64,000 nt of DNA, taken from NCBI RefSeq assembly GCF_002980575.1, contig NZ_PVBS01000001.1:1550001-1614000 (forward strand). Reading direction: 5' to 3'. Source of the stretch: Sphingobacterium gobiense (GTDB taxonomy: Bacteria > Bacteroidota > Bacteroidia > Sphingobacteriales > Sphingobacteriaceae). Within the stretch, counting starts at the first letter, position 1. The number at the start of each line of letters is the position of its first letter. Below are positions 23,259 through 32,149 of the stretch, piece after piece. Position numbers and translations under genes: made by a program. Under the pieces are notes generated by a model that ran no database searches, was not told the DNA's origin, and saw nothing but the letters and a program-made list of their open reading frames with translations.

Positions 23259-23996
23259 ATGAGTTTCAAACAAAAGATAAATCCGGAAGCGTTACCACAA
23301 CACGTCGCTGTCATTATGGACGGCAACGGCAGATGGGCGAAAGGTTTTGGAAAGTTGCGTATCTTCGGTCATCAGAATGGTGTGACCGCTGTTCGGGAGG
23401 TGTTGGAAGGATGTATAGAGATTGGCGTACCCTATTTGACACTCTATGCTTTTTCATCTGAAAACTGGAACAGGCCGAAGATGGAAATCAATGCATTGAT
23501 GGAGCTACTGGTCGACACGTTAGCAAAAGAAACCAAAACTTTTATAGAAAATGACATCCGCTTAAACGCCATCGGGAATATCAGCGATTTGCCTCAAAAC
23601 TGCCAAGCTAAACTGGAAGACACCATAACACTGACAAAAAATAATAGTAGATGTGTACTTACACTTGCATTGAGTTATGGTGCGCGAACGGAAATTATTG
23701 ATGCCACTAAATCGATCGCTAAACAGGTAGCAGAAGGCAAGTTAAAAGTGGACGATATTGATGAGAAAGTGTTCCAAAACAGCCTATACACCGTTGGGAT
23801 ACCTGATCCTGATCTCATGATAAGGACAAGCGGAGAGCAGCGAATTAGCAATTATCTTCTTTATCAAATGGCGTATACAGAGTTTTGCTTTTTGCAGAAA
23901 ATGTGGCCAGAGTTCACACGCGACGATCTCTTCGAGGCAATTTATAATTACCAGCAAAGGGAAAGAAGATTCGGCAAAACAAGCGAACAGCTATAA
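23259..23996 (+). CDS. uppS: Undecaprenyl diphosphate synthase (cis-prenyltransferase)
   Basis: Condenses isopentenyl diphosphate onto farnesyl diphosphate to give the C55 carrier for peptidoglycan and surface glycans. 245 residues with the hallmark HVAVIMDGNGRWAK (catalytic Asp at residue 23 or so), LTLYAFSSENWNRP, and the C-terminal DLMIRTSGEQRISNYLLYQ and FCFLQKMWPEF blocks. A near-consensus -7 box (TATCTTTA, 23215-23222) lies upstream. It is next to bamA in an envelope gene block. Confidence 0.97.
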   Translation: MSFKQKINPEALPQHVAVIMDGNGRWAKGFGKLRIFGHQNGVTAVREVLEGCIEIGVPYLTLYAFSSENWNRPKMEINALMELLVDTLAKETKTFIENDIRLNAIGNISDLPQNCQAKLEDTITLTKNNSRCVLTLALSYGARTEIIDATKSIAKQVAEGKLKVDDIDEKVFQNSLYTVGIPDPDLMIRTSGEQRISNYLLYQMAYTEFCFLQKMWPEFTRDDLFEAIYNYQQRERRFGKTSEQL

Positions 23997-24008
23997 CATT
24001 ATATTTAT

Positions 24009-24016
24009 TACCTTTG
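24009..24016 (+). promoter_or_regulatory. -7 promoter box (TACCTTTG) for bamA
   Basis: Exact TAnnTTTG directly after uppS, giving a leader of about 100 nt. A second, imperfect box (TACTTTAG, 24093-24100) lies closer to the ATG. Confidence 0.45.
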
Positions 24017-24119
24017 CACCATCGATTTAGAGCCCAATTAAAAGGCTGGTTATTAATTATTTCTTTTAACAAAAATTAACAAGAGATTGGTGTACTTTAG
24101 CACCGAGAAAATAGAATAA

Positions 24120-26708
24120 ATGAAGCGCTTACTATATTTAATAACATTTACACTAGTTTTCGGAGGGCAACCATTATTCGCTCAAATCCCAGGAAACAAC
24201 CCAATTAACCTAAACGACCCTGATGACATCAGCTATTTAGATCCTAAAAACTACATCATCGGCGGCGTACGAGTTTCCGGCACGGAGTATCTGGACAATG
24301 ACGTCTTAGTTACCATTTCTAAACTTGTAGTAGGTCAATATATCGAAATCCCGAGCGAGGAAACAGCAAATGTTATAAAGACTTTGATGGCCCAGAACTT
24401 ATTCGACGATGTACAGTTATATGCAGAAAGATTCGAAGGAGACAATGTTTATCTGGAAATCCGTGTCCGGGAACGTCCTCGGCTTACCCGTATTGAAATT
24501 GAAGGTCTGAAGAAGGGAGAGAAAGAGGAAGTTCAAAAACGTCTAAACACCAGTTCGGGCAGGATTGTCAATGAGAATCTCTTGAAGACAACCCGATCTA
24601 CAATACAAAAATTTCTTCGGGAAAAATCGTTCCTGTATCCGGAAATAGAAATTACCACGAAAAAGGATAGTGCAGAAGCGAATAATGAAATTGTTATTGC
24701 CAATGTAACCAAGAACAAAAAAATAAAAGTTCACCGCGTGTATTTTGATGGAAATAAGGAATTTTCAGATCGCCAGTTACGAAAGTACTTAAAAGGAGTA
24801 AAACCTCGTCGTTGGTATCGCATTTTTGGACCTGGAAAATTTAAAGACGACAAATACAAAGAGGCAAAAGAAAACTTGGTGGCTAAGATGCAAGATAAAG
24901 GATATCGAGATGCCCAGATTCTTGTTGATAGTATCTCGCGCTATGATAATAATGAAGTGGATGTGCATATTAGCCTTCACGAAGGCCCCCGTTATTACAT
25001 GGGAAACATTCAATGGTCCGGAAACTCTAAATACACGGATTCTCTTTTGAATCTGTTGTTGGGAATCGAAAAAGGGGATGTATATAGTGAAGAGAAACTG
25101 CACACCAAGTTGATGGGACCAACGCGCGCAAGCGACGACATCCTTTCTTTATATCAAAACGATGGCTACCTTACTTTCAATGTACAGCCTATTATAAAAC
25201 GTGTTTATAATGACACGGTGGATGTGGACATCGTGATAAGTGAAGGAAAACAATTCACGATTAACAATGTTATTGTCAAAGGAAATGATGTAACTAACGA
25301 TCGCGTAGTATTGCGCTCCATTTATTCCAAGCCTGGACAAAAATACTCGCGCGAGCTAATTATGCGCAGTATCCGTGAAATTTCTCAATTAGGTATGTTT
25401 GATGAACAAAAGATTCAACCTGACATTCCACAATCATCCATGAATTACGAAGAGGGGACAACGGATATTGTATTTAACGTCGCCGAAAAGCCGTCTGACC
25501 AAGTCGAGCTTTCAGGAGGATATGGTGCTGGACAAGTAATTGGTACTTTAGGACTAACATTCAACAACTTCTCAACAAGCAACTTTTTCAAGAAAGACGC
25601 TTGGAAACCGCTTCCTCGAGGAGACGGACAAAAACTGAGTGTTCGCGGTCAGACGTCCGGGAAAAGATACCAATCGTATAGTTTTTCTTTCTCTGAACCC
25701 TGGTTAGGTGGTAAAAAGCCAATATATTTTGGTTTGAGTGCTTATACATCGAGCTCCGCTATGTTCGGGTTTGATCCCTGGACTGGTAGACAAGTAGTTG
25801 CTGACAGTGATCTGAGCCGCATCTGGATGACCGGAGTAACAGCGACGCTAGGTAAACGTCTGCAATGGCCAGATAACTATTTTCAAGTAAATACGTCATT
25901 GTCCTTCCAGCGTTACAAATTACAGAATTATGCCGGCTACTTTTTGTATGAGAATGGAACATCGTACAATATGAATATCACGCAGGAAATTAGCCGAAAC
26001 TCGGTAGATGCCCCCATCTACCCTACTTCGGGTTCCCATTTCAAATTCTCTGTACAATTGACACCGCCATACTCTGCGTGGAACAGCATCAATTATCAGA
26101 CTGACCCAGATCATATCAGATACAAATGGACTGAATACCACAAATGGAAATTTGATAGCCAGTGGTATACAAGAATTGTCGGTAAACTGGTCTTGAAAAG
26201 TCAGGCGCAGTTTGGTTATCTAGGGAATTATACCAACAGGACGGAAACTTCTACGTTCGAACGGTTTAAGCTTGGTGGTGATGGTATGATGGGCTTTGAC
26301 TTTCTACAGGGCTCCGAAATTATTGCCATGCGAGGTTATGCTAACGGTACCATCATACCCGAATCGACCGGCTCACAAAACGATGGTATACGCAGAGCCA
26401 TCAACTCCGGTAGCCCTATTTACGCGAAATATCAGTTAGAGCTTCGCCATCCTGTTATGTTGAATGAACAGGCTACTGTATTTGTTTTAGCTTTTGCAGA
26501 AGCAGGTAATACTTGGAATAAATTCGATGAAGTCAATCCATTTAAAATGCGCCGTTCGGCGGGAATAGGTGCACGGATATTCTTACCTATTTTTGGTATG
26601 TTAGGAATAGATTACGGTCACGCCTTCGATCCGATTCCGGGTTTACAGTCTAGCCAATGGAAACAAAACTTTACATTCAGTATATTGCAAAACATGGGCG
26701 GGTTTTAA
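24120..26708 (+). CDS. bamA: Outer-membrane protein assembly factor BamA
   Basis: Central outer-membrane beta-barrel insertase. 862 residues: signal peptide (about 1-21, ending LFAQ), tandem POTRA domains (about 45-460; e.g. YIIGGVRVSGTEYLDNDVLV, LTRIEIEGLKKGEKEEV, KVHRVYFDGNKEFSDRQL, FTINNVIVKGNDVTNDRVV), and a C-terminal 16-stranded barrel (about 480-862) with the RLKLGGDGMMG..RGY region and a C-terminal aromatic signature ending in GGF. It is followed by two OmpH/Skp genes, its expected periplasmic chaperone partners. Confidence 0.96.
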   Translation: MKRLLYLITFTLVFGGQPLFAQIPGNNPINLNDPDDISYLDPKNYIIGGVRVSGTEYLDNDVLVTISKLVVGQYIEIPSEETANVIKTLMAQNLFDDVQLYAERFEGDNVYLEIRVRERPRLTRIEIEGLKKGEKEEVQKRLNTSSGRIVNENLLKTTRSTIQKFLREKSFLYPEIEITTKKDSAEANNEIVIANVTKNKKIKVHRVYFDGNKEFSDRQLRKYLKGVKPRRWYRIFGPGKFKDDKYKEAKENLVAKMQDKGYRDAQILVDSISRYDNNEVDVHISLHEGPRYYMGNIQWSGNSKYTDSLLNLLLGIEKGDVYSEEKLHTKLMGPTRASDDILSLYQNDGYLTFNVQPIIKRVYNDTVDVDIVISEGKQFTINNVIVKGNDVTNDRVVLRSIYSKPGQKYSRELIMRSIREISQLGMFDEQKIQPDIPQSSMNYEEGTTDIVFNVAEKPSDQVELSGGYGAGQVIGTLGLTFNNFSTSNFFKKDAWKPLPRGDGQKLSVRGQTSGKRYQSYSFSFSEPWLGGKKPIYFGLSAYTSSSAMFGFDPWTGRQVVADSDLSRIWMTGVTATLGKRLQWPDNYFQVNTSLSFQRYKLQNYAGYFLYENGTSYNMNITQEISRNSVDAPIYPTSGSHFKFSVQLTPPYSAWNSINYQTDPDHIRYKWTEYHKWKFDSQWYTRIVGKLVLKSQAQFGYLGNYTNRTETSTFERFKLGGDGMMGFDFLQGSEIIAMRGYANGTIIPESTGSQNDGIRRAINSGSPIYAKYQLELRHPVMLNEQATVFVLAFAEAGNTWNKFDEVNPFKMRRSAGIGARIFLPIFGMLGIDYGHAFDPIPGLQSSQWKQNFTFSILQNMGGF

Positions 26709-26769
26709 ACTTTTTGGAACTATAATTGTCCTAAAATTTAGAGAAATAGGTAGTGTAAAAATTTATAAA

Positions 26770-27303
26770 ATGAAAAAAGTAATATTTGTCATCAGTTTGA
26801 TTGTAGCTTCAGTAACCCTGGCTTCCGCCCAGCGTTTGGCTTATGTGGATTCTGAATATATTTTAAATCATATCCCCGAATATACTGCGGCACAAAAGCA
26901 ATTGGATGATCTCTCCACCAAGTGGCAAGCGGAAGTAGATAAGCGATATGAGGAGATTGAAAAGCTCTATCAAGCCTATCAAAATGACCAAGTATTGTTA
27001 AATGACGATATGCGGCGCCGTAGGGAGGATGAAATTGTAAATAAAGAAAAAGAAGTAAAAGATTTTCAACGTCAAAAATTTGGTTTCGAAGGTGATCTTT
27101 ACAAAGAGAGAATCCGTTTGATCCAGCCTATCCAAGACCGCGTCTCAAAGGCTATTCAGGAACTAGCAAAGAGTGAAAATTTAGATTTGATAATGGACAA
27201 GGGAAGTGAAGTCGCCATTCTATTTGCAAACCCCAATTTGGATAAAAGTAATGACATCATTACAAAATTAGGTTTAAAACCGAATCCAAGCTTGGCGAAT
27301 TAA
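26770..27303 (+). CDS. OmpH/Skp-family periplasmic chaperone (copy 1)
   Basis: 177 residues with signal peptide (1-20, LASAQ). The mature protein begins RLAYVDSEYILNHIPEYTAAQKQLDDL and continues as a long charged coiled coil (about 45-130), the Skp 'tentacle' layout, ending in QPIQDRVSKAIQELAKSENLDLIMDKG. It chaperones unfolded outer-membrane proteins between SecYEG and BamA. It lies 61 nt after bamA. Confidence 0.92.
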   Translation: MKKVIFVISLIVASVTLASAQRLAYVDSEYILNHIPEYTAAQKQLDDLSTKWQAEVDKRYEEIEKLYQAYQNDQVLLNDDMRRRREDEIVNKEKEVKDFQRQKFGFEGDLYKERIRLIQPIQDRVSKAIQELAKSENLDLIMDKGSEVAILFANPNLDKSNDIITKLGLKPNPSLAN

Positions 27304-27401
27304 TTTTTTTATTATACTTGTGGCAGCAAATTGTAATTAATTATTAACAACGTTATATTTTATAAAAAAAGTGTATTGGTTGATAAAAGAGAACCAAGCA
27401 A

Positions 27402-28007
27402 ATGATTAAAATGAGAAGAATGAAAAATTTATTTAGAAGTGTAGCTTTAGTAGCGGTGGTATTTTTGGGCGTACAGCATGTAAATGCTCAACAAAAGATT
27501 GGTCATGTCAATGCTGATGAAATTTTTCAGTTGACTCCTGAATTTAAAACGGCAAATGATCAATTGAGAACGTTAAACGAAACGAAGACGAAAGAACTAC
27601 AGGGCATGTATGAAGAGTTTCAAAAGAAACAAAGCGATGCTAACGAAAAGTACAGAAGTCGTAGTGAAGCAAATAAAGAGACAATTGATGCGGAACTTCA
27701 GGTCTTAGGACAAGAGCTTCAAAACATCGAGCAACGTATACAGGAAGTTCAACGTGTCGCTCAAGAAGACCTACAAAAGAAGCAACAGGAGCTTTTAACG
27801 CCTATCCAAACAAAAGTACTGAATGCAATCAATTCCGTAGCGAAAGAAAAAGGGTATGCCTATGTGCTCGACACTTCAGCCGGGAATGTAATCTATTTCC
27901 AAGGCGGAGAGGATATATCGATGGATGTACGTTCAAAACTAGGTATCAGCGCTGATGCTCAGCCGGTGACGCCAGCCGTTCCTGCTGCAGGACAGCCTCA
28001 ACAGTAA
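27402..28007 (+). CDS. OmpH/Skp-family periplasmic chaperone (copy 2)
   Basis: About 195-201 residues; in-frame ATGs at 27402, 27411 and 27420 all precede the signal peptide (LVAVVFLGVQHVNAQ). The mature region repeats the Skp layout (IGHVNADEIFQLTPEF.., coiled coil rich in Q/E/K, then LLTPIQTKVLNAINSVAKEKGYAYVLDTS). Compared with copy 1 it has a Pro/Ala/Gln-rich C-terminal tail (VTPAVPAAGQPQQ). Tandem duplication is likely. It ends in a terminator. Confidence 0.92.
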   Translation: MIKMRRMKNLFRSVALVAVVFLGVQHVNAQQKIGHVNADEIFQLTPEFKTANDQLRTLNETKTKELQGMYEEFQKKQSDANEKYRSRSEANKETIDAELQVLGQELQNIEQRIQEVQRVAQEDLQKKQQELLTPIQTKVLNAINSVAKEKGYAYVLDTSAGNVIYFQGGEDISMDVRSKLGISADAQPVTPAVPAAGQPQQ

Positions 28008-28038
28008 ACATAGCATAAGAAACAAAAAACGCATAAAG

Positions 28039-28068
28039 AAAGAAAGGAGCCTTTGGGCTCCTTTCTTA
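28039..28068. terminator. Terminator between skp copy 2 and rplT
   Basis: AAGAAAGGAGCC and GGCTCCTTTCTT form a perfect 12-bp stem around a 4-nt loop, between converging genes. Confidence 0.75.
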
Positions 28069-28100
28069 ATATCTAACAAATTGATAACGGGTTAAAAACT

Positions 28101-28445
28101 TTATTTTACGGTATCAATTACGGCTTTGAAAGCGTCTGGGTTGTTCATAGCTAAGTCAGCCAGCACCTTACGGTTTAGACCGATATTTTTGGCGTTTAAC
28201 TTACCAATCAACTGTGAATAAGAAATCCCATGCTGACGAGCACCTGCGTTGATACGCTGAATCCATAAAGCTCTGAACTCGCGTTTTTTGGTCTTACGGT
28301 CGCGGTAAGCGTACTGTAAACCTTTTTCTACTGTGTTTTTAGCAATAGTATAAACTTTGCTTCTTGAACCGAAATAGCCTTTGGCCATTTTCATGATTCT
28401 TTTTCTTCTTCTTCTCGAAGCTACTGCGTTAACCGAACGTGGCAT
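28101..28445 (-). CDS. rplT: 50S ribosomal protein L20
   Basis: 114 residues, typical L20: [26 protein letters not shown]..., [26 protein letters not shown], and C-terminal [16 protein letters not shown]. Last gene of thrS-infC-rpmI-rplT. The gap to rpmI is 101 nt, long for this operon, and on the transcript contains a small hairpin (CAGTA/TGCTG around AGAT, near 28485-28500); L20 is a known autoregulator of this operon elsewhere, so this spacer may be a binding site (inference). Confidence 0.98.
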   Translation of the reverse strand: MPRSVNAVASRRRRKRIMKMAKGYFGSRSKVYTIAKNTVEKGLQYAYRDRKTKKREFRALWIQRINAGARQHGISYSQLIGKLNAKNIGLNRKVLADLAMNNPDAFKAVIDTVK

Positions 28446-28546
28446 ATTATTTTGAATTTAGTTTGGTATAAGGCGTTACGTTTTCCAGCAATCTTACTGC
28501 CCAATACCCGGTTAAAAAAATTATTATTATAAAGATCGAAATAAAT

Positions 28547-28747
28547 TTATTTACCGATGCCAAGCATACGTTTTACGTTGCCCATATCTGCATCAGAAAC
28601 ATAACTTGTTTGTGTCAAATTACGTTTTTGCTTTGTTTCTTTCTTTGTCAAGATGTGGCTTTTATAGGCACTTTTTCTTGCAATCTTACCTGTTCCAGTC
28701 AATTTAAAGCGTTTTTTCGCGCTGGAATTGGTTTTTACTTTTGGCAT
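28547..28747 (-). CDS. rpmI: 50S ribosomal protein L35
   Basis: 66 residues, standard L35 ([20 protein letters not shown].., [19 protein letters not shown]). Lies 42 nt after infC and 101 nt before rplT in the conserved infC-rpmI-rplT order. Confidence 0.98.
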   Translation of the reverse strand: MPKVKTNSSAKKRFKLTGTGKIARKSAYKSHILTKKETKQKRNLTQTSYVSDADMGNVKRMLGIGK

Positions 28748-28789
28748 AATGAATTAAATTTTCTATATCAATCTGTTAGATTCTCGTAT

Positions 28790-29353
28790 TTATTTTTTTG
28801 GAGCCGCCTTAGGAGCTAGTGTTAAGAACATCCGCTTACCTTCTAATTTAGGCAACAATTCTACCTTTCCGTAGTCCTCCAAAGCTTGAGCAAAACGCAA
28901 TAATAAAATCTCACCCTGTTCTTTAAAAACAATAGCACGTCCTTTAAAGTGCACATACGCACGGACTTTCTCACCGTTCTCTAAAAACTTAATTGCATGT
29001 TTTAACTTAAACTCGAAATCGTGGTCATTGGTGTTCGGACCAAAACGAATTTCCTTTACAACTGTTTGTTTAGCATTCGCTTTAATCTCCTTTTGCTTCT
29101 TCTTCTGCTCGTATACAAACTTACTATAATCAATGACCCTACAAACAGGAGGACTGGCATTTGGCGAAATCTCCACTAAGTCAAGTTCCAGCTCGTCTGC
29201 TATTTCTAATGCCTTACGAGTAGGATAGATGCCTTGCTCCACATTATCACCCACCAAACGCACCTCGGGCACTCTGATGAATTCGTTAATGCGATGTTCT
29301 GGTTCTTTCTTTCTCATTGGCGGTCTAAAACCACCTGATCTTTTTAATGCCAA
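28790..29353 (-). CDS. infC: Translation initiation factor IF-3 with a TTG start
   Basis: 187 residues: N-terminal domain ([35 protein letters not shown]) and C-terminal domain ([40 protein letters not shown]). IF-3 checks the start codon and dissociates subunits. There is no ATG at the N-terminus: the frame before [11 protein letters not shown] (ATG 29317) continues in well-formed sequence ([11 protein letters not shown]) back to TTG at 29353, 11 nt after the thrS stop. A non-ATG start fits the known IF-3 autoregulation through start-codon discrimination (AUU in E. coli). A C-terminal Ala/Lys tail (APKAAPKK) is present. Confidence 0.95.
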   Translation of the reverse strand: MALKRSGGFRPPMRKKEPEHRINEFIRVPEVRLVGDNVEQGIYPTRKALEIADELELDLVEISPNASPPVCRVIDYSKFVYEQKKKQKEIKANAKQTVVKEIRFGPNTNDHDFEFKLKHAIKFLENGEKVRAYVHFKGRAIVFKEQGEILLLRFAQALEDYGKVELLPKLEGKRMFLTLAPKAAPKK

Positions 29354-29364
29354 ATGTTTAAATA

Positions 29365-31290
29365 TTAAACGGTTACTTCTTTAATTAATAATTCCTTAAA
29401 TGCCTGCGGACTCATAGAGCCTAAATCTACAGATCCATGTTTACGAACAGAAACTGTGCCATTTTCGACCTCCTTCTCCCCTACAATCAACATATAAGGG
29501 ATTTTTTTCAATTCCGCATCACGAATCTTACGACCGACTTTCTCGTCACGAAAGTCAATCAGTCCGCAAATATCGGAATTATTTAGCGAATCTAAAAGAC
29601 TTTTTGCAGTTTCTTCGTACTTCTCCGATACTGGCAAAATTATAAATTGCTCTGGTGCAAGCCATAAAGGAAACTGCCCCCCACAATGCTCAATGAGCAC
29701 CGCGACAAATCGCTCCAATGAGCCGAACGGCGCACGATGTATCATTACAGGGCGATGCTTTTGGTTGTCACTTCCTGTGTACTCCAGTTCAAAACGCTCT
29801 GGCAAGTTGTAATCCACTTGAATTGTACCCAGTTGCCATTTCCGACCCAGTGCATCTTTCACCATAAAGTCCAGTTTTGGACCATAGAATGCGGCTTCCC
29901 CATGCTCTATAACTGTACGGAGTCCTTTTTCGCTTGCAGCTTCAATAATAGCGGCTTCCGCTAGGTCCCAATTTTCATCGGTACCGATGTATTTCGTTTT
30001 ATTCTCCGGATCGCGTAAGGAAACCTGCGCAGTATAGTCATTAAACCCGAGTGCTCCGAAAACGTATAACACGAGGTCAATCACTTTCTTAAACTCTTCT
30101 TTAACCTGATCAGGTCGGCAGAATAAGTGTGCATCATCTTGTGTAAAACCACGTACCCGTGTCAATCCGTGTAATTCTCCTGATTGCTCATAGCGGTACA
30201 CCGTACCAAATTCGGCAAATCGAACAGGTAGTTCCTTATACGAACGAGGTTTGGTCTTATAAATCTCGCAGTGATGCGGACAGTTCATCGGCTTTAGATA
30301 AAACTCTTCTCCTTCAATCGGCGTATGGATGGGCTGAAACGCGTCGGCCCCATATTTCTCGTAATGGCCCGAAGTTACATATAGTTGTTTGTGACCGATA
30401 TGCGGTGTCACCACGGGCTCATAGCCTGCTTTTATTTGCGCTCGTTGCAAAAAATCTTGTAGTTTTTGACGTAAAGTAGCGCCTTTTGGTAGCCAAAGCG
30501 GTAACCCAGCTCCTACTTTTTCCGAAAAAGCAAATAGCTCCAACTCTTTCCCAAGCTTACGGTGATCACGTTTCTTAGCTTCCTCGATAAATTTCAAATA
30601 TTCTGTCAGCTCCGATGCCTTGGGAAAACTGACTCCGTATATACGGGTGAGTTGTTTGCGCGTTTCGTCTCCACGCCAATATGCTCCCGCTACGTTTGTC
30701 AATTTAATAGCCTTAATAACGCCTGTATGCGGAATATGCGGGCCACGACAGAGATCCGTAAAATTGCCTTGTGTATAGAATGTAATTTTGCCGTCCTCCA
30801 AATCCTTAATCAAATCCAGCTTATACTCATCACCTTTCGCTGTAAAATAAGCCAACGCATCCGCTTTCGAAACAGCTTTACGTTCAAATACTTCTTTTTG
30901 CTTTGCAAGCTCCAACATCTTGTCTTCTATCTGCTTGAAGTCATCAGAAGAAAATTCACGGTCACCGAAGTCGACGTCATAATAGAATCCCGTCTCAATT
31001 GCAGGACCTATACCAAATTTTATTCCCGGATACAGCGCCTCCAATGCTTCCGCCAATAAATGCGCAGATGAATGCCAAAACGTCGATTTTCCTTTATCGT
31101 CGTTCCAAGTTAACAATTTAACAGAAGCATCCTCTTCTATCGCTCTGGATGCATCCCATACTTCACCATTTACTTCAGCGCCTAATACATTTCTAGCTAA
31201 ACCTTCAGAAATGGACTGGGCGATCTGCATAGCAGTAGTCCCCTTTTCATACTGACGGACCGACCCGTCAGGCAATGTAATGTTAATCAT
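29365..31290 (-). CDS. thrS: Threonyl-tRNA synthetase
   Basis: Class II synthetase, 641 residues: TGS domain (1-61, [19 protein letters not shown]), second additional editing domain with the [11 protein letters not shown] histidines (about 73-83) and [10 protein letters not shown], catalytic core ([20 protein letters not shown]; zinc Cys in [34 protein letters not shown]), and the C-terminal anticodon domain ([16 protein letters not shown]..). First gene of the thrS-infC-rpmI-rplT operon. Its leader of about 90 nt carries a structured element described separately. Confidence 0.98.
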   Translation of the reverse strand: MINITLPDGSVRQYEKGTTAMQIAQSISEGLARNVLGAEVNGEVWDASRAIEEDASVKLLTWNDDKGKSTFWHSSAHLLAEALEALYPGIKFGIGPAIETGFYYDVDFGDREFSSDDFKQIEDKMLELAKQKEVFERKAVSKADALAYFTAKGDEYKLDLIKDLEDGKITFYTQGNFTDLCRGPHIPHTGVIKAIKLTNVAGAYWRGDETRKQLTRIYGVSFPKASELTEYLKFIEEAKKRDHRKLGKELELFAFSEKVGAGLPLWLPKGATLRQKLQDFLQRAQIKAGYEPVVTPHIGHKQLYVTSGHYEKYGADAFQPIHTPIEGEEFYLKPMNCPHHCEIYKTKPRSYKELPVRFAEFGTVYRYEQSGELHGLTRVRGFTQDDAHLFCRPDQVKEEFKKVIDLVLYVFGALGFNDYTAQVSLRDPENKTKYIGTDENWDLAEAAIIEAASEKGLRTVIEHGEAAFYGPKLDFMVKDALGRKWQLGTIQVDYNLPERFELEYTGSDNQKHRPVMIHRAPFGSLERFVAVLIEHCGGQFPLWLAPEQFIILPVSEKYEETAKSLLDSLNNSDICGLIDFRDEKVGRKIRDAELKKIPYMLIVGEKEVENGTVSVRKHGSVDLGSMSPQAFKELLIKEVTV

Positions 31291-31340
31291 CTACGAATAT
31301 GATTTTAATTTATTAAAAAAATTGAAATTTAACTGTTTAC

Positions 31341-31370
31341 AGACCGCCAGCATACTACGCTGTAAAGTCT
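31341..31370 (-). promoter_or_regulatory. Hairpin in the thrS leader resembling a tRNA-Thr anticodon arm
   Basis: On the transcript AGAC/GUCU and CAGC/GCUG form two 4-bp helices separated by an internal loop, closing a 7-nt loop GUAGUAU. Read as an anticodon loop this gives U33, then AGU at 34-36 and A37; G35-U36 are the Thr identity bases. An alternative 7-bp pairing (TTTACAG with CTGTAAA, 31336-31366) would disrupt it. It lies about 50-80 nt before the thrS ATG. Confidence 0.45.
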
Positions 31371-31376
31371 CGAACG

Positions 31377-31384
31377 CAAAGGTA
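31377..31384 (-). promoter_or_regulatory. -7 promoter box (TACCTTTG) for the thrS operon
   Basis: Exact TAnnTTTG on the minus strand, 86 nt before the thrS ATG and just upstream of the leader hairpin. Confidence 0.5.
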
Positions 31385-31492
31385 TTCAATATCTGTAAGA
31401 AACGGAAGCCGTTTTTTTATTGGGTGAGCCTATACACTATTCGCGTTATATATAGGACATGCACATTACTAGGCGTCTACGCCTTTTTTTCG

Positions 31493-31500
31493 TACCTTTG
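31493..31500 (+). promoter_or_regulatory. -7 promoter box (TACCTTTG) for queE
   Basis: Exact TAnnTTTG, 20 nt before the queE ATG. Confidence 0.5.
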
Positions 31501-31520
31501 TCCTCTCAAAGGAAAAAGCA

Positions 31521-32144
31521 ATGTCAAATCAAGTTCCGGAAGACGGCACACTGCTTCCACTTATGGAAGAATTTTACACTATACAAGGCGAAGGATACCA
31601 TACCGGAAAGGCGGCATACTTCATTCGTTTGGGGGGATGTGATGTGGGCTGCCATTGGTGTGATGTCAAAGAAAGCTGGGATGCCGAGCTACATCCGCTG
31701 ACGTCGGCAGACGCCATCATCGAGAATGCAAAGAAATTCCCCGCAAAGACGGTTGTTATTACGGGAGGAGAACCTCTACTCTACAATTTAGACTATCTCA
31801 CAAGAGGATTAAAGGAAGCTGGCATACAAACTTTCATAGAAACATCGGGCGCTTATCCATTATCTGGTTATTGGGATTGGATATGTCTGTCTCCTAAAAA
31901 ATTTAAAGGTCCACGTCCAGATGTACTGAATGCCGCCGGTGAATTAAAAGTAATTGTTTTTAATAAAAGCGATTTCCAATGGGCAGAAGAACACGCCAGA
32001 TTTGTCGGCAAAAACTGTAAGCTATATTTGCAGCCCGAATGGTCTAAAACCACAGAAATGACACCGCTGATTATTGAATACGTAAAAGATAATCCGCAGT
32101 GGGAAATTTCCCTGCAAACGCATAAGTATCTGAATATACCGTAA
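31521..32144 (+). CDS. queE: 7-carboxy-7-deazaguanine synthase (QueE)
   Basis: Radical SAM enzyme that contracts 6-carboxytetrahydropterin to 7-carboxy-7-deazaguanine in the queuosine pathway. 207 residues. The substrate-binding start EEFYTIQGEGYHTGKAAYFIRL precedes the cluster motif C-X3-C-X2-C in GGCDVGCHWCDVK (about residues 40-47), and TGGEPLLYNL follows. It ends 6 nt before the converging oxidoreductase gene. No other queuosine gene is in the window. Confidence 0.93.
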   Translation: MSNQVPEDGTLLPLMEEFYTIQGEGYHTGKAAYFIRLGGCDVGCHWCDVKESWDAELHPLTSADAIIENAKKFPAKTVVITGGEPLLYNLDYLTRGLKEAGIQTFIETSGAYPLSGYWDWICLSPKKFKGPRPDVLNAAGELKVIVFNKSDFQWAEEHARFVGKNCKLYLQPEWSKTTEMTPLIIEYVKDNPQWEISLQTHKYLNIP

Positions 32145-32149
32145 GCATT

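Noticed and set aside
30562..31059. 165-codon plus-strand ORF inside thrS
   Set aside because: Antisense shadow of a well-supported synthetase gene; no domain of its own.
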